DNA from: Pirellulales bacterium
GTDB taxonomy: Bacteria > Planctomycetota > Planctomycetia > Pirellulales > JACPPG01
DNA length: 40,033 bases
Reading direction: 5' to 3'
NCBI GenBank assembly: GCA_036490175.1
Contig: DASXEJ010000219.1
Coordinates: 1-40,033 of the forward strand
Shown here: piece after piece, positions 33,658 through 40,033 of the stretch
Position numbering within the stretch: position 1 is the first letter of the stretch
Layout of the letters: each line of letters opens with the position of its first letter
Made by a program: the position numbers and the translations under genes
The notes under the pieces: model-generated
Database searches by the model: none
Seen by the model: the letters and a program-made list of their open reading frames with translations, nothing else
Told to the model about the DNA's origin: nothing

Positions 33658-36600
33658 TCAGTCGAAGATCAAATAGCCGCAGCCTTCCGGCTTGAGAGAG
33701 ACCGTGGCGGGGCGCGTCCAGGATTGAAATCCTGCACCCGGTGAGATCCGTTGTAAGCCGAGCACCCAGGCGGTTTTGGGAACCACGGCCTCGGTCGAGA
33801 GCGAGGCCAGCGGAATGGCCATTTCAACTGTCCAATTCTCTTCGCTTGTCGAGGCTGCGACGAACCAACGTGGATTCCAAGTGGCGTCGTGCCAGCAGGC
33901 TTCGGCGGTCCAACCGCGATGATCGACGCTCAGCCGGTAGAACGTGGTCCAATCGCGATCGACATCGATCAGCAGTTCAACGCGATCGTGCGCACTTAGG
34001 TCGGCGTCGCGCTCACGCGTGCGATCGTCGGTGGCATAGCGACACTGCGGTGCCTGCCGACAGGAAATCGCGATATATAGAAATTCATCGTCGTAGGCGA
34101 GCATGGCCGTCGCCGGCCAGGCGGAGTCGTCCGCCAGTGGACTGGTGAGCTCCAAGCGGTCGGCGGTTTTCCATAATTCGTCGTCGAACTGTCCATCCAG
34201 GCGAGGTTTGGCATCTCCGCGTCGCACGAACGCCGTCGTCTTCGGCGACGTTTTGCCTGCTTGAGCCGACAGCCATTGCTCTCCCTTCGCGCATGCCCAC
34301 CACGCATCATGCGGCCGGCTTACCGTCAAAGTGTGGAATAGCCGATCCACGTCGCGACTGTTCGTTGCCGCGCGCGCCTGCGCCAAGGGGAATTGGACGT
34401 GCATGTCAGACCAGGCCTGCGCATCGATTCGTTCCAGAGCCTGCCCCGCCTCGAGGGCGTGCGCGTGGCGCGCTGCCCGGTGGTTCAGGTCTGGTGTCAA
34501 GTCACGGCGGCCGCTGGCCATTGCGACGAAAGAAGGGCCTGGCGGCGAGGCCGGCGGGATGGAACCGGGGATTGCCACTTCAGCATGTTCACTGCGGACG
34601 TTCGAGTTTTTGCGCGCTAGCGTCCCGGTACGAATTTGCGCCCGACAGGCAGCTTCGCCGCTGGACCAATACTGCACAAGCCACTCGAGCGCGGGCGTAG
34701 TCAACGGATGGGTCGGGTATTTCTCGCTGAGGAGCTGAAATACCGGAGCGGCGAACTCCCATTGGCCTTCGACGTAGTACGACTGAGCCAGCTCGAAGAG
34801 GGCCTGGCCGGCTGTCGACGCGTCGAGCCCGCGCGTCAGATCCTCGACTTGCCCGAGCAAGGTCCCCCCGCGGCCCGTTCGTTCAGCATGCGCGAGAATT
34901 GCTTGCAGGTTGCGATGTTTTTCCGCAATCTGACGCATCGCGTCCAGGCCGGCGCGTCCGGCGCCTGGCATTTCGCGGCGGGCATCCCCGCCGGCCTGCA
35001 AGGAGATTCCGCTGAAGAAATCTTGTTGCCCCTGCCCTTGAGGGATGGAATCCAAATGGAGCCGAAAGCCCCAGGTATTGGGGGGCGCATGGTAGTCGTC
35101 ATCAATTAGTCCACGCGCAACGGATGAGTAATCCGCCAACGAGTGTGCCAGGCGTGGTGCAAGTTGCGATGTATTAACGTTGATCGTGCCAAGTTTGCCA
35201 GGAGGCAGGCTGCCGGCAACTTTTTTGGCTGCCCAGGCCGACAAGCCGGCTGCACGAATTTGCTCTGGGAATTTCTGCGGATCAGCCGCGTCGGTCACCG
35301 CGCGCAATACGACTTGATTTACCAGGTGCCCAAGCGGATCGTCTCCGGCCGGACTGGCAGCCGAAGTGATGATCACTTCGGGTTTCCACATGCGGATGCG
35401 GCGCACGAGATGCTCTTCCAAGCGCTCGACACCGTGGCCGCTGTACATGCGATTCCAACCATCGACAATTTGTTCCGCCGTCGACTGGACACCTTTTTGA
35501 CGCAGAGGAAATCCCCAAGCCTGTTCGGCGGCACTGCAACCGAGCGCCACCAACGCCGCGCGCTCGCGATTGCCCGACGTGGCTGATGAAGGTGTATCAG
35601 GTTCGGCATCGCGACGAGCGATGAGTTCGACCGCCGTGACATAGCCCTCGTTCCCGGCGAGTCGCGCCAGAGCTTCGAGCGGTGTGCGATCGGCGTCGCT
35701 ATAGACGGCCAATAACGCCGCGCGTTGGCGCGCGCCGCGTTGCTTCTGCCAGGAATTTCCACCGTCGCTTGTTACCAGGATCGTTCCCAGCGCGCCAACG
35801 GCCCAGCCATGATCGGCATCGACAAATGTCAGGCTGTTGATGGGCAGGCATTGTCCGGTGGGCAGGGTTTCCCATGTCGCGCCGCTGTCGGCGGAGTGCA
35901 GAACCAAGGTTCCGGGTGAACCGGCGATCCAAAGGTAAGAACCGTGTGCCGTGACGGCACGCCAATCGAACGGCTCGGTATTGCGTGGCTGCTGCAGCGG
36001 AGGTTGCCAAGAGCGGCCCCCGTCTTGCGTCGCCAGCAACAGACCGCCGTCTCCGACCAGCCAGCCGTCTTGGGGGCTGGTCAGATGGATCGCCCGCGGC
36101 TCGCGCACTCCGTACTCTGATTGTTGCCACACGGCCAGGTTGCGCTCGCGAATGGTTCCGCGGGCGCCACGGCCGCCAGCGAGTACGGCGGAGAATGGGT
36201 CGGCAAAATCACCGACGGTCCATTCCGACACTTGTTGGTCCGCCATCTGCGTCCAAGATCGACCGCCGGTGTCCGTGCAAAACACGCCGGACGGAAAGAT
36301 CGCTGACGGCTCGCTCAGGGCCCAGCCTTTTGGGCCACCAAAGAACTTAATCTTGTGGATTGTCGATAGCAGAAGCCCCTTGTCGGTTTCCCAGGTTCGT
36401 CCGCCGTCGCTGGTGCGCAGCAGAATGCCTTTGGTCGAGCGCAGATAGGAGCGATATTCGCCACCGGCCGCACAACCGTTTTCCGAATCGGCAAAAAATA
36501 CGGTTCGCAGGGTACCGCTTACACCAGAAGCAGAAAGCTGCCATGACTCTCCGCCATCGTCCGTGCGCCAGATGACGCCACGATCTCCCACGGCCCAGCC

Positions 36601-36762
36601 ATGCAGAGTGTCGACAAATGTGACGGCCGACAGTTCGGCGTCGTCGAGCATCGATCGTGCGAGTGAGCCGTCGCTTTCGGCCGCCGCGAGTGCCATCGGC
36701 CCGAGCGCAAGCGAGATTGCGATAAGGATCGCGACGAGCGTGCGCGAGGTATGACCATCCAT
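33658..36762 (-). CDS. Secreted Ycf48-like propeller / PIG-L-like / CBM9-like fusion protein
   Basis: 1034 residues from the ATG at 36762; the frame continues 8 codons to a TTG that is less likely. A signal peptide ends near residue 28 (ALAAAES). Residues 45-340 hold six Asp-box repeats (WRTDDGGESW, LRTSDGGRTW, CTDTGGRSW, ATQDGGRSW, HSADSGATW, VTSDGGNSW), as in Ycf48/BNR beta-propellers. Residues 350-510 resemble a PIG-L/LmbE deacetylase in outline (ALGCSAAEQAWGFPL, KPEVIITSAASPAGDDPLGH), but SDAD at 355-358 replaces the PDDE-type metal motif. A helical, TPR-like part follows (about 600-700). Residues 852-1034 are a CBM9-like domain (LDGQFDDELW, YDDEFLYIAI). It is exported and probably binds surface glycans or proteins. 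The gene is a single unit; no partner is evident. Confidence 0.8.
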   Translation of the reverse strand: MDGHTSRTLVAILIAISLALGPMALAAAESDGSLARSMLDDAELSAVTFVDTLHGWAVGDRGVIWRTDDGGESWQLSASGVSGTLRTVFFADSENGCAAGGEYRSYLRSTKGILLRTSDGGRTWETDKGLLLSTIHKIKFFGGPKGWALSEPSAIFPSGVFCTDTGGRSWTQMADQQVSEWTVGDFADPFSAVLAGGRGARGTIRERNLAVWQQSEYGVREPRAIHLTSPQDGWLVGDGGLLLATQDGGRSWQPPLQQPRNTEPFDWRAVTAHGSYLWIAGSPGTLVLHSADSGATWETLPTGQCLPINSLTFVDADHGWAVGALGTILVTSDGGNSWQKQRGARQRAALLAVYSDADRTPLEALARLAGNEGYVTAVELIARRDAEPDTPSSATSGNRERAALVALGCSAAEQAWGFPLRQKGVQSTAEQIVDGWNRMYSGHGVERLEEHLVRRIRMWKPEVIITSAASPAGDDPLGHLVNQVVLRAVTDAADPQKFPEQIRAAGLSAWAAKKVAGSLPPGKLGTINVNTSQLAPRLAHSLADYSSVARGLIDDDYHAPPNTWGFRLHLDSIPQGQGQQDFFSGISLQAGGDARREMPGAGRAGLDAMRQIAEKHRNLQAILAHAERTGRGGTLLGQVEDLTRGLDASTAGQALFELAQSYYVEGQWEFAAPVFQLLSEKYPTHPLTTPALEWLVQYWSSGEAACRAQIRTGTLARKNSNVRSEHAEVAIPGSIPPASPPGPSFVAMASGRRDLTPDLNHRAARHAHALEAGQALERIDAQAWSDMHVQFPLAQARAATNSRDVDRLFHTLTVSRPHDAWWACAKGEQWLSAQAGKTSPKTTAFVRRGDAKPRLDGQFDDELWKTADRLELTSPLADDSAWPATAMLAYDDEFLYIAISCRQAPQCRYATDDRTRERDADLSAHDRVELLIDVDRDWTTFYRLSVDHRGWTAEACWHDATWNPRWFVAASTSEENWTVEMAIPLASLSTEAVVPKTAWVLGLQRISPGAGFQSWTRPATVSLKPEGCGYLIFD

Positions 36763-36906
36763 GGCAGCGTCTCGAACGACTGGCAAGCGTTGAATGCTGG
36801 GGCGGCCGGGATTTTAGCCCGACGGTCAGAGGATACCTAGAGCGACAATTCAAACCTGGGTGTGCTGCTAGCATGATCTAGCGCTCGTCCGCAGAACTGC
36901 GGCGCA

Positions 36907-36942
36907 TAAAAAACCCTTGGGGCGACTTGCGTCGTCCCAAGG
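36907..36942 (-). terminator. Intrinsic terminator downstream of mscS
   Basis: Read on the minus strand: stem CCCTTGGGACGAC / GTCGCCCCAAGGG around loop GCAA, then six T residues (A-run at 36907-36912 on the + strand). The stem is about 13 bp with one mismatch. It follows the mscS stop (37046) in the right direction and is the clearest rho-independent terminator in the window. Confidence 0.85.
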
Positions 36943-36950
36943 GTCCCAAC

Positions 36951-37020
36951 CGCAGGATGATCCTGCACCCTCGGTCCTCGCAAGGACCGAGGGCTATTGA
37001 CCAGGGCCTCTCCCCCAGAG
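36951..37020 (-). repeat. Three further hairpins between mscS and its terminator
   Basis: In series: GCAGGA/TCCTGC with loop TGA (36951-36965); CCCTCGGTCCT/AGGACCGAGGG, a perfect 11-bp stem with loop CGCA (36968-36993); and CCTCT/AGAGG with loop CCCC (about 37007-37020). Together with the terminator they pack four stems into about 110 bp of the mscS 3' region. None of these three has its own T-run. Confidence 0.65.
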
Positions 37021-37045
37021 GAGAAGGCTCCTTGCATAACGCACG

Positions 37046-37885
37046 TTACCGCACGGCCTCGGACAGCATTTTCGTGTTCGGAACGCTGTGCCGGTTCAAT
37101 AAGCCGTCTTCGTCGGTCTCGATGACCGTGGCGACGGGGCCGACTTCTCGTACTGTTCCTTCCATGCCGCACACACGCACATGATCACCAGCGTGCAGTC
37201 GCTGACGGGTGTAATAGCCGGCCAGGATGCCGCCCATCACTTCCTTACCGCCGAGGCCCAAGGCCAGCGCGAAACCGGCAGAGACGGCGCCGAAGGCAAT
37301 CAAGATCATGTTTTGCAACAGCTCGAACTGGAAGCCCAGCTGATCGAAGGCCGCGATGAACGTCATCAGGGCGAGCACATAGTACACGCCGTTGGCCAGG
37401 TGCTCGGCATAGGTAACACCGACGCGATCGGCACTGGTGGCCACGACACCACGCAGGAACGTGGCAATCAATAGTCCGATCACGACGACGACCGTAGCCA
37501 CCAACAGCTTGGGAATATAGCCCACAAGCGTTTCCATCGCCGTCGACAATGTCGGCAGGTCAAGGATGTTGAAGGCGGCCGTCAAAAACACGCACATCGT
37601 GAGCCAGAAGGTGATCCGGCCGACGATCCACGATACGCTGCGATTGATTCCGACTTGTCGCATCGATTCCAATAAGCCGCTCCGCTCGGCGGCGGTCTGC
37701 AGACCCAACGAGTCGCTCAGGGCCGAGGCGACACGGTCCAACACGCGGGCCGCGATATAGCCGATGACCAGTACGACCAGCATGCCCACGACATTGGGGG
37801 CCTTGTCGATGATCTGCCCGAAGGCGTGGTTGAAGCTGCCGACTAGCGCTTCGCGCCAAGAATCAACAGTCTGAGGAAAGTCCAT
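37046..37885 (-). CDS. Small-conductance mechanosensitive ion channel (MscS family)
   Basis: 279 residues from the ATG at 37885, with AAGGAG 7 nt upstream; the longer frame to 38053 has no such site. Hydrophobic helices lie at about 30-48, 88-106, 124-145, 165-182 and 188-211. The last, with VSAGFALALGLGGKEVMGGILAG, is the pore-lining TM3 of MscS with its Gly/Ala-rich packing. GDHVRVCGMEGTVREVGPVATVIET (233-257) is the beta domain. The protein stops soon after, so most of the MscS cytoplasmic vestibule is missing, as in compact family members. The channel should open on membrane tension to release solutes in osmotic downshock. It lies 169 bp downstream of the tiny membrane protein gene. Confidence 0.92.
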   Translation of the reverse strand: MDFPQTVDSWREALVGSFNHAFGQIIDKAPNVVGMLVVLVIGYIAARVLDRVASALSDSLGLQTAAERSGLLESMRQVGINRSVSWIVGRITFWLTMCVFLTAAFNILDLPTLSTAMETLVGYIPKLLVATVVVVIGLLIATFLRGVVATSADRVGVTYAEHLANGVYYVLALMTFIAAFDQLGFQFELLQNMILIAFGAVSAGFALALGLGGKEVMGGILAGYYTRQRLHAGDHVRVCGMEGTVREVGPVATVIETDEDGLLNRHSVPNTKMLSEAVR

Positions 37886-38054
37886 GGCTAACTCCTTGTT
37901 CCGAAAATGAGATTGAGAGTGAAATTGAAAGGGATCACGAACACAAAAGCGCCCGACTGCTTGCGTCGCCATGCTGCGAACCGCGGTATCCTCTGGCAGC
38001 ATGGAACATGGGTTGTCGAGAGCGTTAAAACCTTGGACCGAAACGGCCGGCAAA

Positions 38055-38294
38055 TTAACGATGCTTGGACCGGTCGCGATCGTGGGGAAATCCCCCGGAA
38101 AGCGTCAGCACAAACAGGGCAATCGTAGCCTGCGCAAAATGCCAAAAAGCGTACGGTACAACTTGAAATACGAACTCCGTCAAATGCACACCGAGCAAAC
38201 TGTCATTGACACGCGTGTGTACTTGCCGATCGAAATCGGCCGGCACGGGCGGAATCTCTCGTTCGGCCAACTTTTCGAATAAATCAAATTTCAT
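38055..38294 (-). CDS. Tiny membrane protein after an ECF sigma gene (possible sigma regulator)
   Basis: 79 residues from the ATG at 38294 (MKFDLFEKLAEREIPPVP). A hydrophilic N-terminal segment of about 45 residues is followed by one or two short hydrophobic stretches (about 36-65, FVFQVVPYAFWHFAQATIALFVLTL) and a charged C-terminal tail. It starts 54 bp after the stop of the ECF sigma gene on the same strand, the place normally taken by an anti-sigma factor gene. It has no Cys/His zinc-binding motif of ZAS anti-sigma factors. The form recalls small proteins seen after planctomycete ECF genes (recollection). A regulatory role on the sigma factor is an inference. Confidence 0.65.
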   Translation of the reverse strand: MKFDLFEKLAEREIPPVPADFDRQVHTRVNDSLLGVHLTEFVFQVVPYAFWHFAQATIALFVLTLSGGFPHDRDRSKHR

Positions 38295-38348
38295 AGCGAT
38301 GATCCGTGTCGACTGTTGCTCGTCATCTCGTCTTTTGTCGCACAACGA

Positions 38349-38912
38349 CTAACGCATCGCGTCGCCGTGTTGCTGGTTGATCTTCTCGCGGGCCCGGCTG
38401 ACGCGCATCTTGCACGCGCTGACGGATAGGTCAAAGATCTCGGCCAATTCCTCGTAGCTGTAACTTTCCGCGTATTTCAGAATCAGCAGAGCCCGATCTG
38501 TTTCGTCCAGGCCCTCCAGCAAGGTCATTACATCCATGCTCAAGTGGTCGGTCTCGGGACGCGTGCCAGGCGCATCCATCTGCTGAGGGCTGGCCGTGGT
38601 TTCATGGCGTTGGCGGCGCCCGCGACCTCGGCGAATGGCCAGGCACGTCCGCACGGCAATCGCATGCACCCACGTGGCGTACTTCGAGCGGCCGTCAAAA
38701 CGCGTACGGTGTAGAAACAAGCGGACGAAGACTTCCTGCGCGGCGTCGTGAGCGTCGGCTTCGTTGCCCAACAGGCGGTAGCAAATGCGCCACACTCGTT
38801 GGCGAAATCGCTCCACCAAGGCGACGAACGCCGGCCCATCGGAGCCCTCGCGGGCAGCCTCTGCGGCCAACGCTTCATCGGTCTGCTGCAATACGTCCAA
38901 GACTGCTTCCAC
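38349..38912 (-). CDS. ECF-type RNA polymerase sigma factor
   Basis: 187 residues, standard for extracytoplasmic-function sigma factors. Region 2 runs at about 30-95 (FVALVERFRQRVWRICYRLL, NEADAHDAAQEVFVRLF, TWVHAIAVRTCLAIRR) and region 4 at about 125-180 (LDETDRALLILKYAESYSYEELAEIF, SVSACKMRVSRAREKI). The linker is Gln/Pro-rich. It directs RNA polymerase to a small regulon, usually in response to an envelope signal. A 79-residue membrane protein gene and an mscS gene follow on the same strand. No AAC-type self-promoter could be identified in the upstream region. Confidence 0.94.
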   Translation of the reverse strand: MEAVLDVLQQTDEALAAEAAREGSDGPAFVALVERFRQRVWRICYRLLGNEADAHDAAQEVFVRLFLHRTRFDGRSKYATWVHAIAVRTCLAIRRGRGRRQRHETTASPQQMDAPGTRPETDHLSMDVMTLLEGLDETDRALLILKYAESYSYEELAEIFDLSVSACKMRVSRAREKINQQHGDAMR

Positions 38913-39250
38913 ACGTGCGCGCCCTAAGAGTTTGGCTGTCGCTCGTAACTCCTGTCCTCACGACATTAGTAGCCGACGAGGCAGGGCGCAGTCACAAGAA
39001 ATGAGAAGGATCGATTCGCGGGCTGCCAACTCCAAGCCGCCCAAGAGGATATAGCTCAACCGGGACCCTTAGCCCCCAATCGAATCATAGGAAGAAGGCC
39101 GGGGTCAAGATGAATTGCCCGGGGTAAAAGGCTTAAACGGCCCGCGGATGTGCGGGGACGGACACCTGCCGAGGTAGGAACATCTCCGGAAACGCCGGTT
39201 TTAACGGCATTCAACGGGATCACGGCAGGGTGGTGCTGGATCTGCTCCGG
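38913..39250. other. Intergenic region between S1 protein and ECF sigma genes
   Basis: About 338 bp. It holds the 3' end of the S1-domain transcript and the probable promoter of the sigma gene, both on the minus strand. I saw no additional gene, tRNA or clear terminator. Confidence 0.4.
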
Positions 39251-40033
39251 CTACCACTTCAATCCGATACCCTCGCCACCCGTCGCTCGGCCCAGTCCGC
39301 CTTTGAGCGGAGTCTTGCGCTTCGTCGGGGGCAGCGGAGGAAGATCCTCGGCTTCGGGCTCTTCCTGTTTAACCGGTCCGGGCCGCGCGGCCAGTGCCTT
39401 CATCGAGAGGCTGATGCGTTGCTGGTCGGGATCTACCGACTGAACCTTGACATCGACTACGTCCCCTTCCTTGACGATATCGCCGACGCGAAACACGCGC
39501 TTATGCGCCAGTTCCGAAATGTGAACGAGCCCTTCGATGCCTGGTTCCAACTGCACGAACGCGCCAAACTCCATGATTTTTGAGACCGTGCCGCGCGCGG
39601 TTGAGCTGACAGGGTATTTATTACCTACCGTCGTCCAGGGATTATCGGTCAGGTCGCGGAGCGCGAGGCTGATCTTGCGCGTGTCCGGATCGATCTTGCG
39701 AACGAGCACTTTGACCGTTTGCCCCAATTGCAGCACGTCGCCGGGATGCTTCACGCGTTGCCAAGAAAGTTGGCTGACGTGCAGCAGGCCATCGACGCCC
39801 CCCAGATCGATAAACGCGCCGAACGGTTGCAAGCTGCGGACCACACCTTCGCGGATTTGGCCTTCGGCCAACTCGGTGAGCAACTGCTCTTTGGCGGCGG
39901 CCTTCTGCCGCTCCATGACGGCGCGACGGCTAAGCACCAGGTTGCCGCGCTCGGGCCGTGCTTCGGTCACGACGGCCGGGAATTTCTGCCCGACGAACTG
40001 TGACAGATCTTCGACGCGATAGACGTCGATCTG
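39251..40033 (-). CDS. S1 RNA-binding domain protein, probably ribosomal protein S1-like (5' end outside window)
   Basis: The frame is open to the right edge, so the 260 residues seen are the C-terminal part; the apparent GTG at 39970 is internal. Two complete S1 domains are visible: [20 protein letters not shown] with [10 protein letters not shown], and [20 protein letters not shown] with [27 protein letters not shown] and [18 protein letters not shown] are the family's strand ends. The preceding segment [11 protein letters not shown]...[15 protein letters not shown] is the inter-domain linker typical of ribosomal protein S1. It should bind mRNA on the small ribosomal subunit. The tail is Pro/Lys/Gly-rich and ends GIGLKW, giving a C terminus unlike E. 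coli S1. Confidence 0.88.
   Translation of the reverse strand, partial: QIDVYRVEDLSQFVGQKFPAVVTEARPERGNLVLSRRAVMERQKAAAKEQLLTELAEGQIREGVVRSLQPFGAFIDLGGVDGLLHVSQLSWQRVKHPGDVLQLGQTVKVLVRKIDPDTRKISLALRDLTDNPWTTVGNKYPVSSTARGTVSKIMEFGAFVQLEPGIEGLVHISELAHKRVFRVGDIVKEGDVVDVKVQSVDPDQQRISLSMKALAARPGPVKQEEPEAEDLPPLPPTKRKTPLKGGLGRATGGEGIGLKW

Overview
The window looks like a piece of chromosome from a planctomycete, probably of the Pirellulales type. This is inferred from gene content and not from any marker gene comparison. The signs are high G+C (estimated by eye); two membrane proteins that begin with a small cytoplasmic four-cysteine ribbon; a Ser/Thr kinase; a sigma-54 activator; an ECF sigma factor followed by a tiny membrane protein; a DUF1570-type metallopeptidase; a creatininase-family hydrolase; and many isolated or short transcription units on alternating strands. 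No phage, insertion sequence, integrase, CRISPR array or rRNA operon was found. The content is core and housekeeping plus lineage-specific genes, not a genomic island.

Layout. 1-4219 (+): 3' end of an RND efflux pump and a TolC-like outer-membrane lipoprotein. 4611-6380 (+): zinc-ribbon/membrane-anchored trypsin-like protease, converging on a hot-dog thioesterase (6416-6889, -). 7117-8538 (+): aldehyde dehydrogenase. 8629-13007 (-): three-gene ABC-2 exporter operon of ATPase, permease with a large extracytoplasmic insert, and a membrane-anchored helical partner. 13405-14865 (+): secreted HEXXH peptidase. 15028-15807 (+): creatininase family. 15986-16059 (-): tRNA-Lys(CUU). 16355-18310 (-): sigma-54 activator. 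18672-20769: convergent fabI and a FabH-like synthase. 21054-22535: a secreted Pro-rich protein and a methyltransferase-like protein. 22888-24570 (+): kinase with an N-terminal membrane domain. 24741-27626 (+): leuC, leuD and an SDR. 27867-28424 (+): second ribbon/membrane protein. 28467-30160 (-): sufU-sufS with an ATGA overlap. 30397-31764 (-): di-haem peroxidase lipoprotein. 32047-33555 (-): RNase HII/HIII-like protein and SixA. 33658-36762 (-): 1034-residue secreted Ycf48-like propeller fused to a PIG-L-like region and a CBM9-like domain. 37046-38912 (-): MscS channel, tiny membrane protein and ECF sigma factor. 39251-40033 (-): C-terminal part of an S1-domain protein.

How genes work together. 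RND pump and TolC-like protein should form an envelope-spanning exporter whose adaptor lies upstream of the window. SufU passes or accepts sulfur with SufS for Fe-S assembly, and LeuCD is an Fe-S isomerase. FabI and the FabH-like enzyme belong to fatty-acid synthesis. The ECF sigma factor and its 79-residue neighbour resemble a sigma/membrane-regulator pair and sit next to a mechanosensitive channel, which suggests (inference) envelope or osmotic stress control.

The most unusual items are the Ycf48/PIG-L-like/CBM9-like fusion, in which the deacetylase metal motifs look lost; an RNase H2-type protein with a DEDE acidic set far from ordinary RNase HII; the ABC operon with a 260-residue His-containing insert and an unexplained partner; and a cluster of four hairpins downstream of mscS. 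All calls are from reading the sequence; no database search was run.
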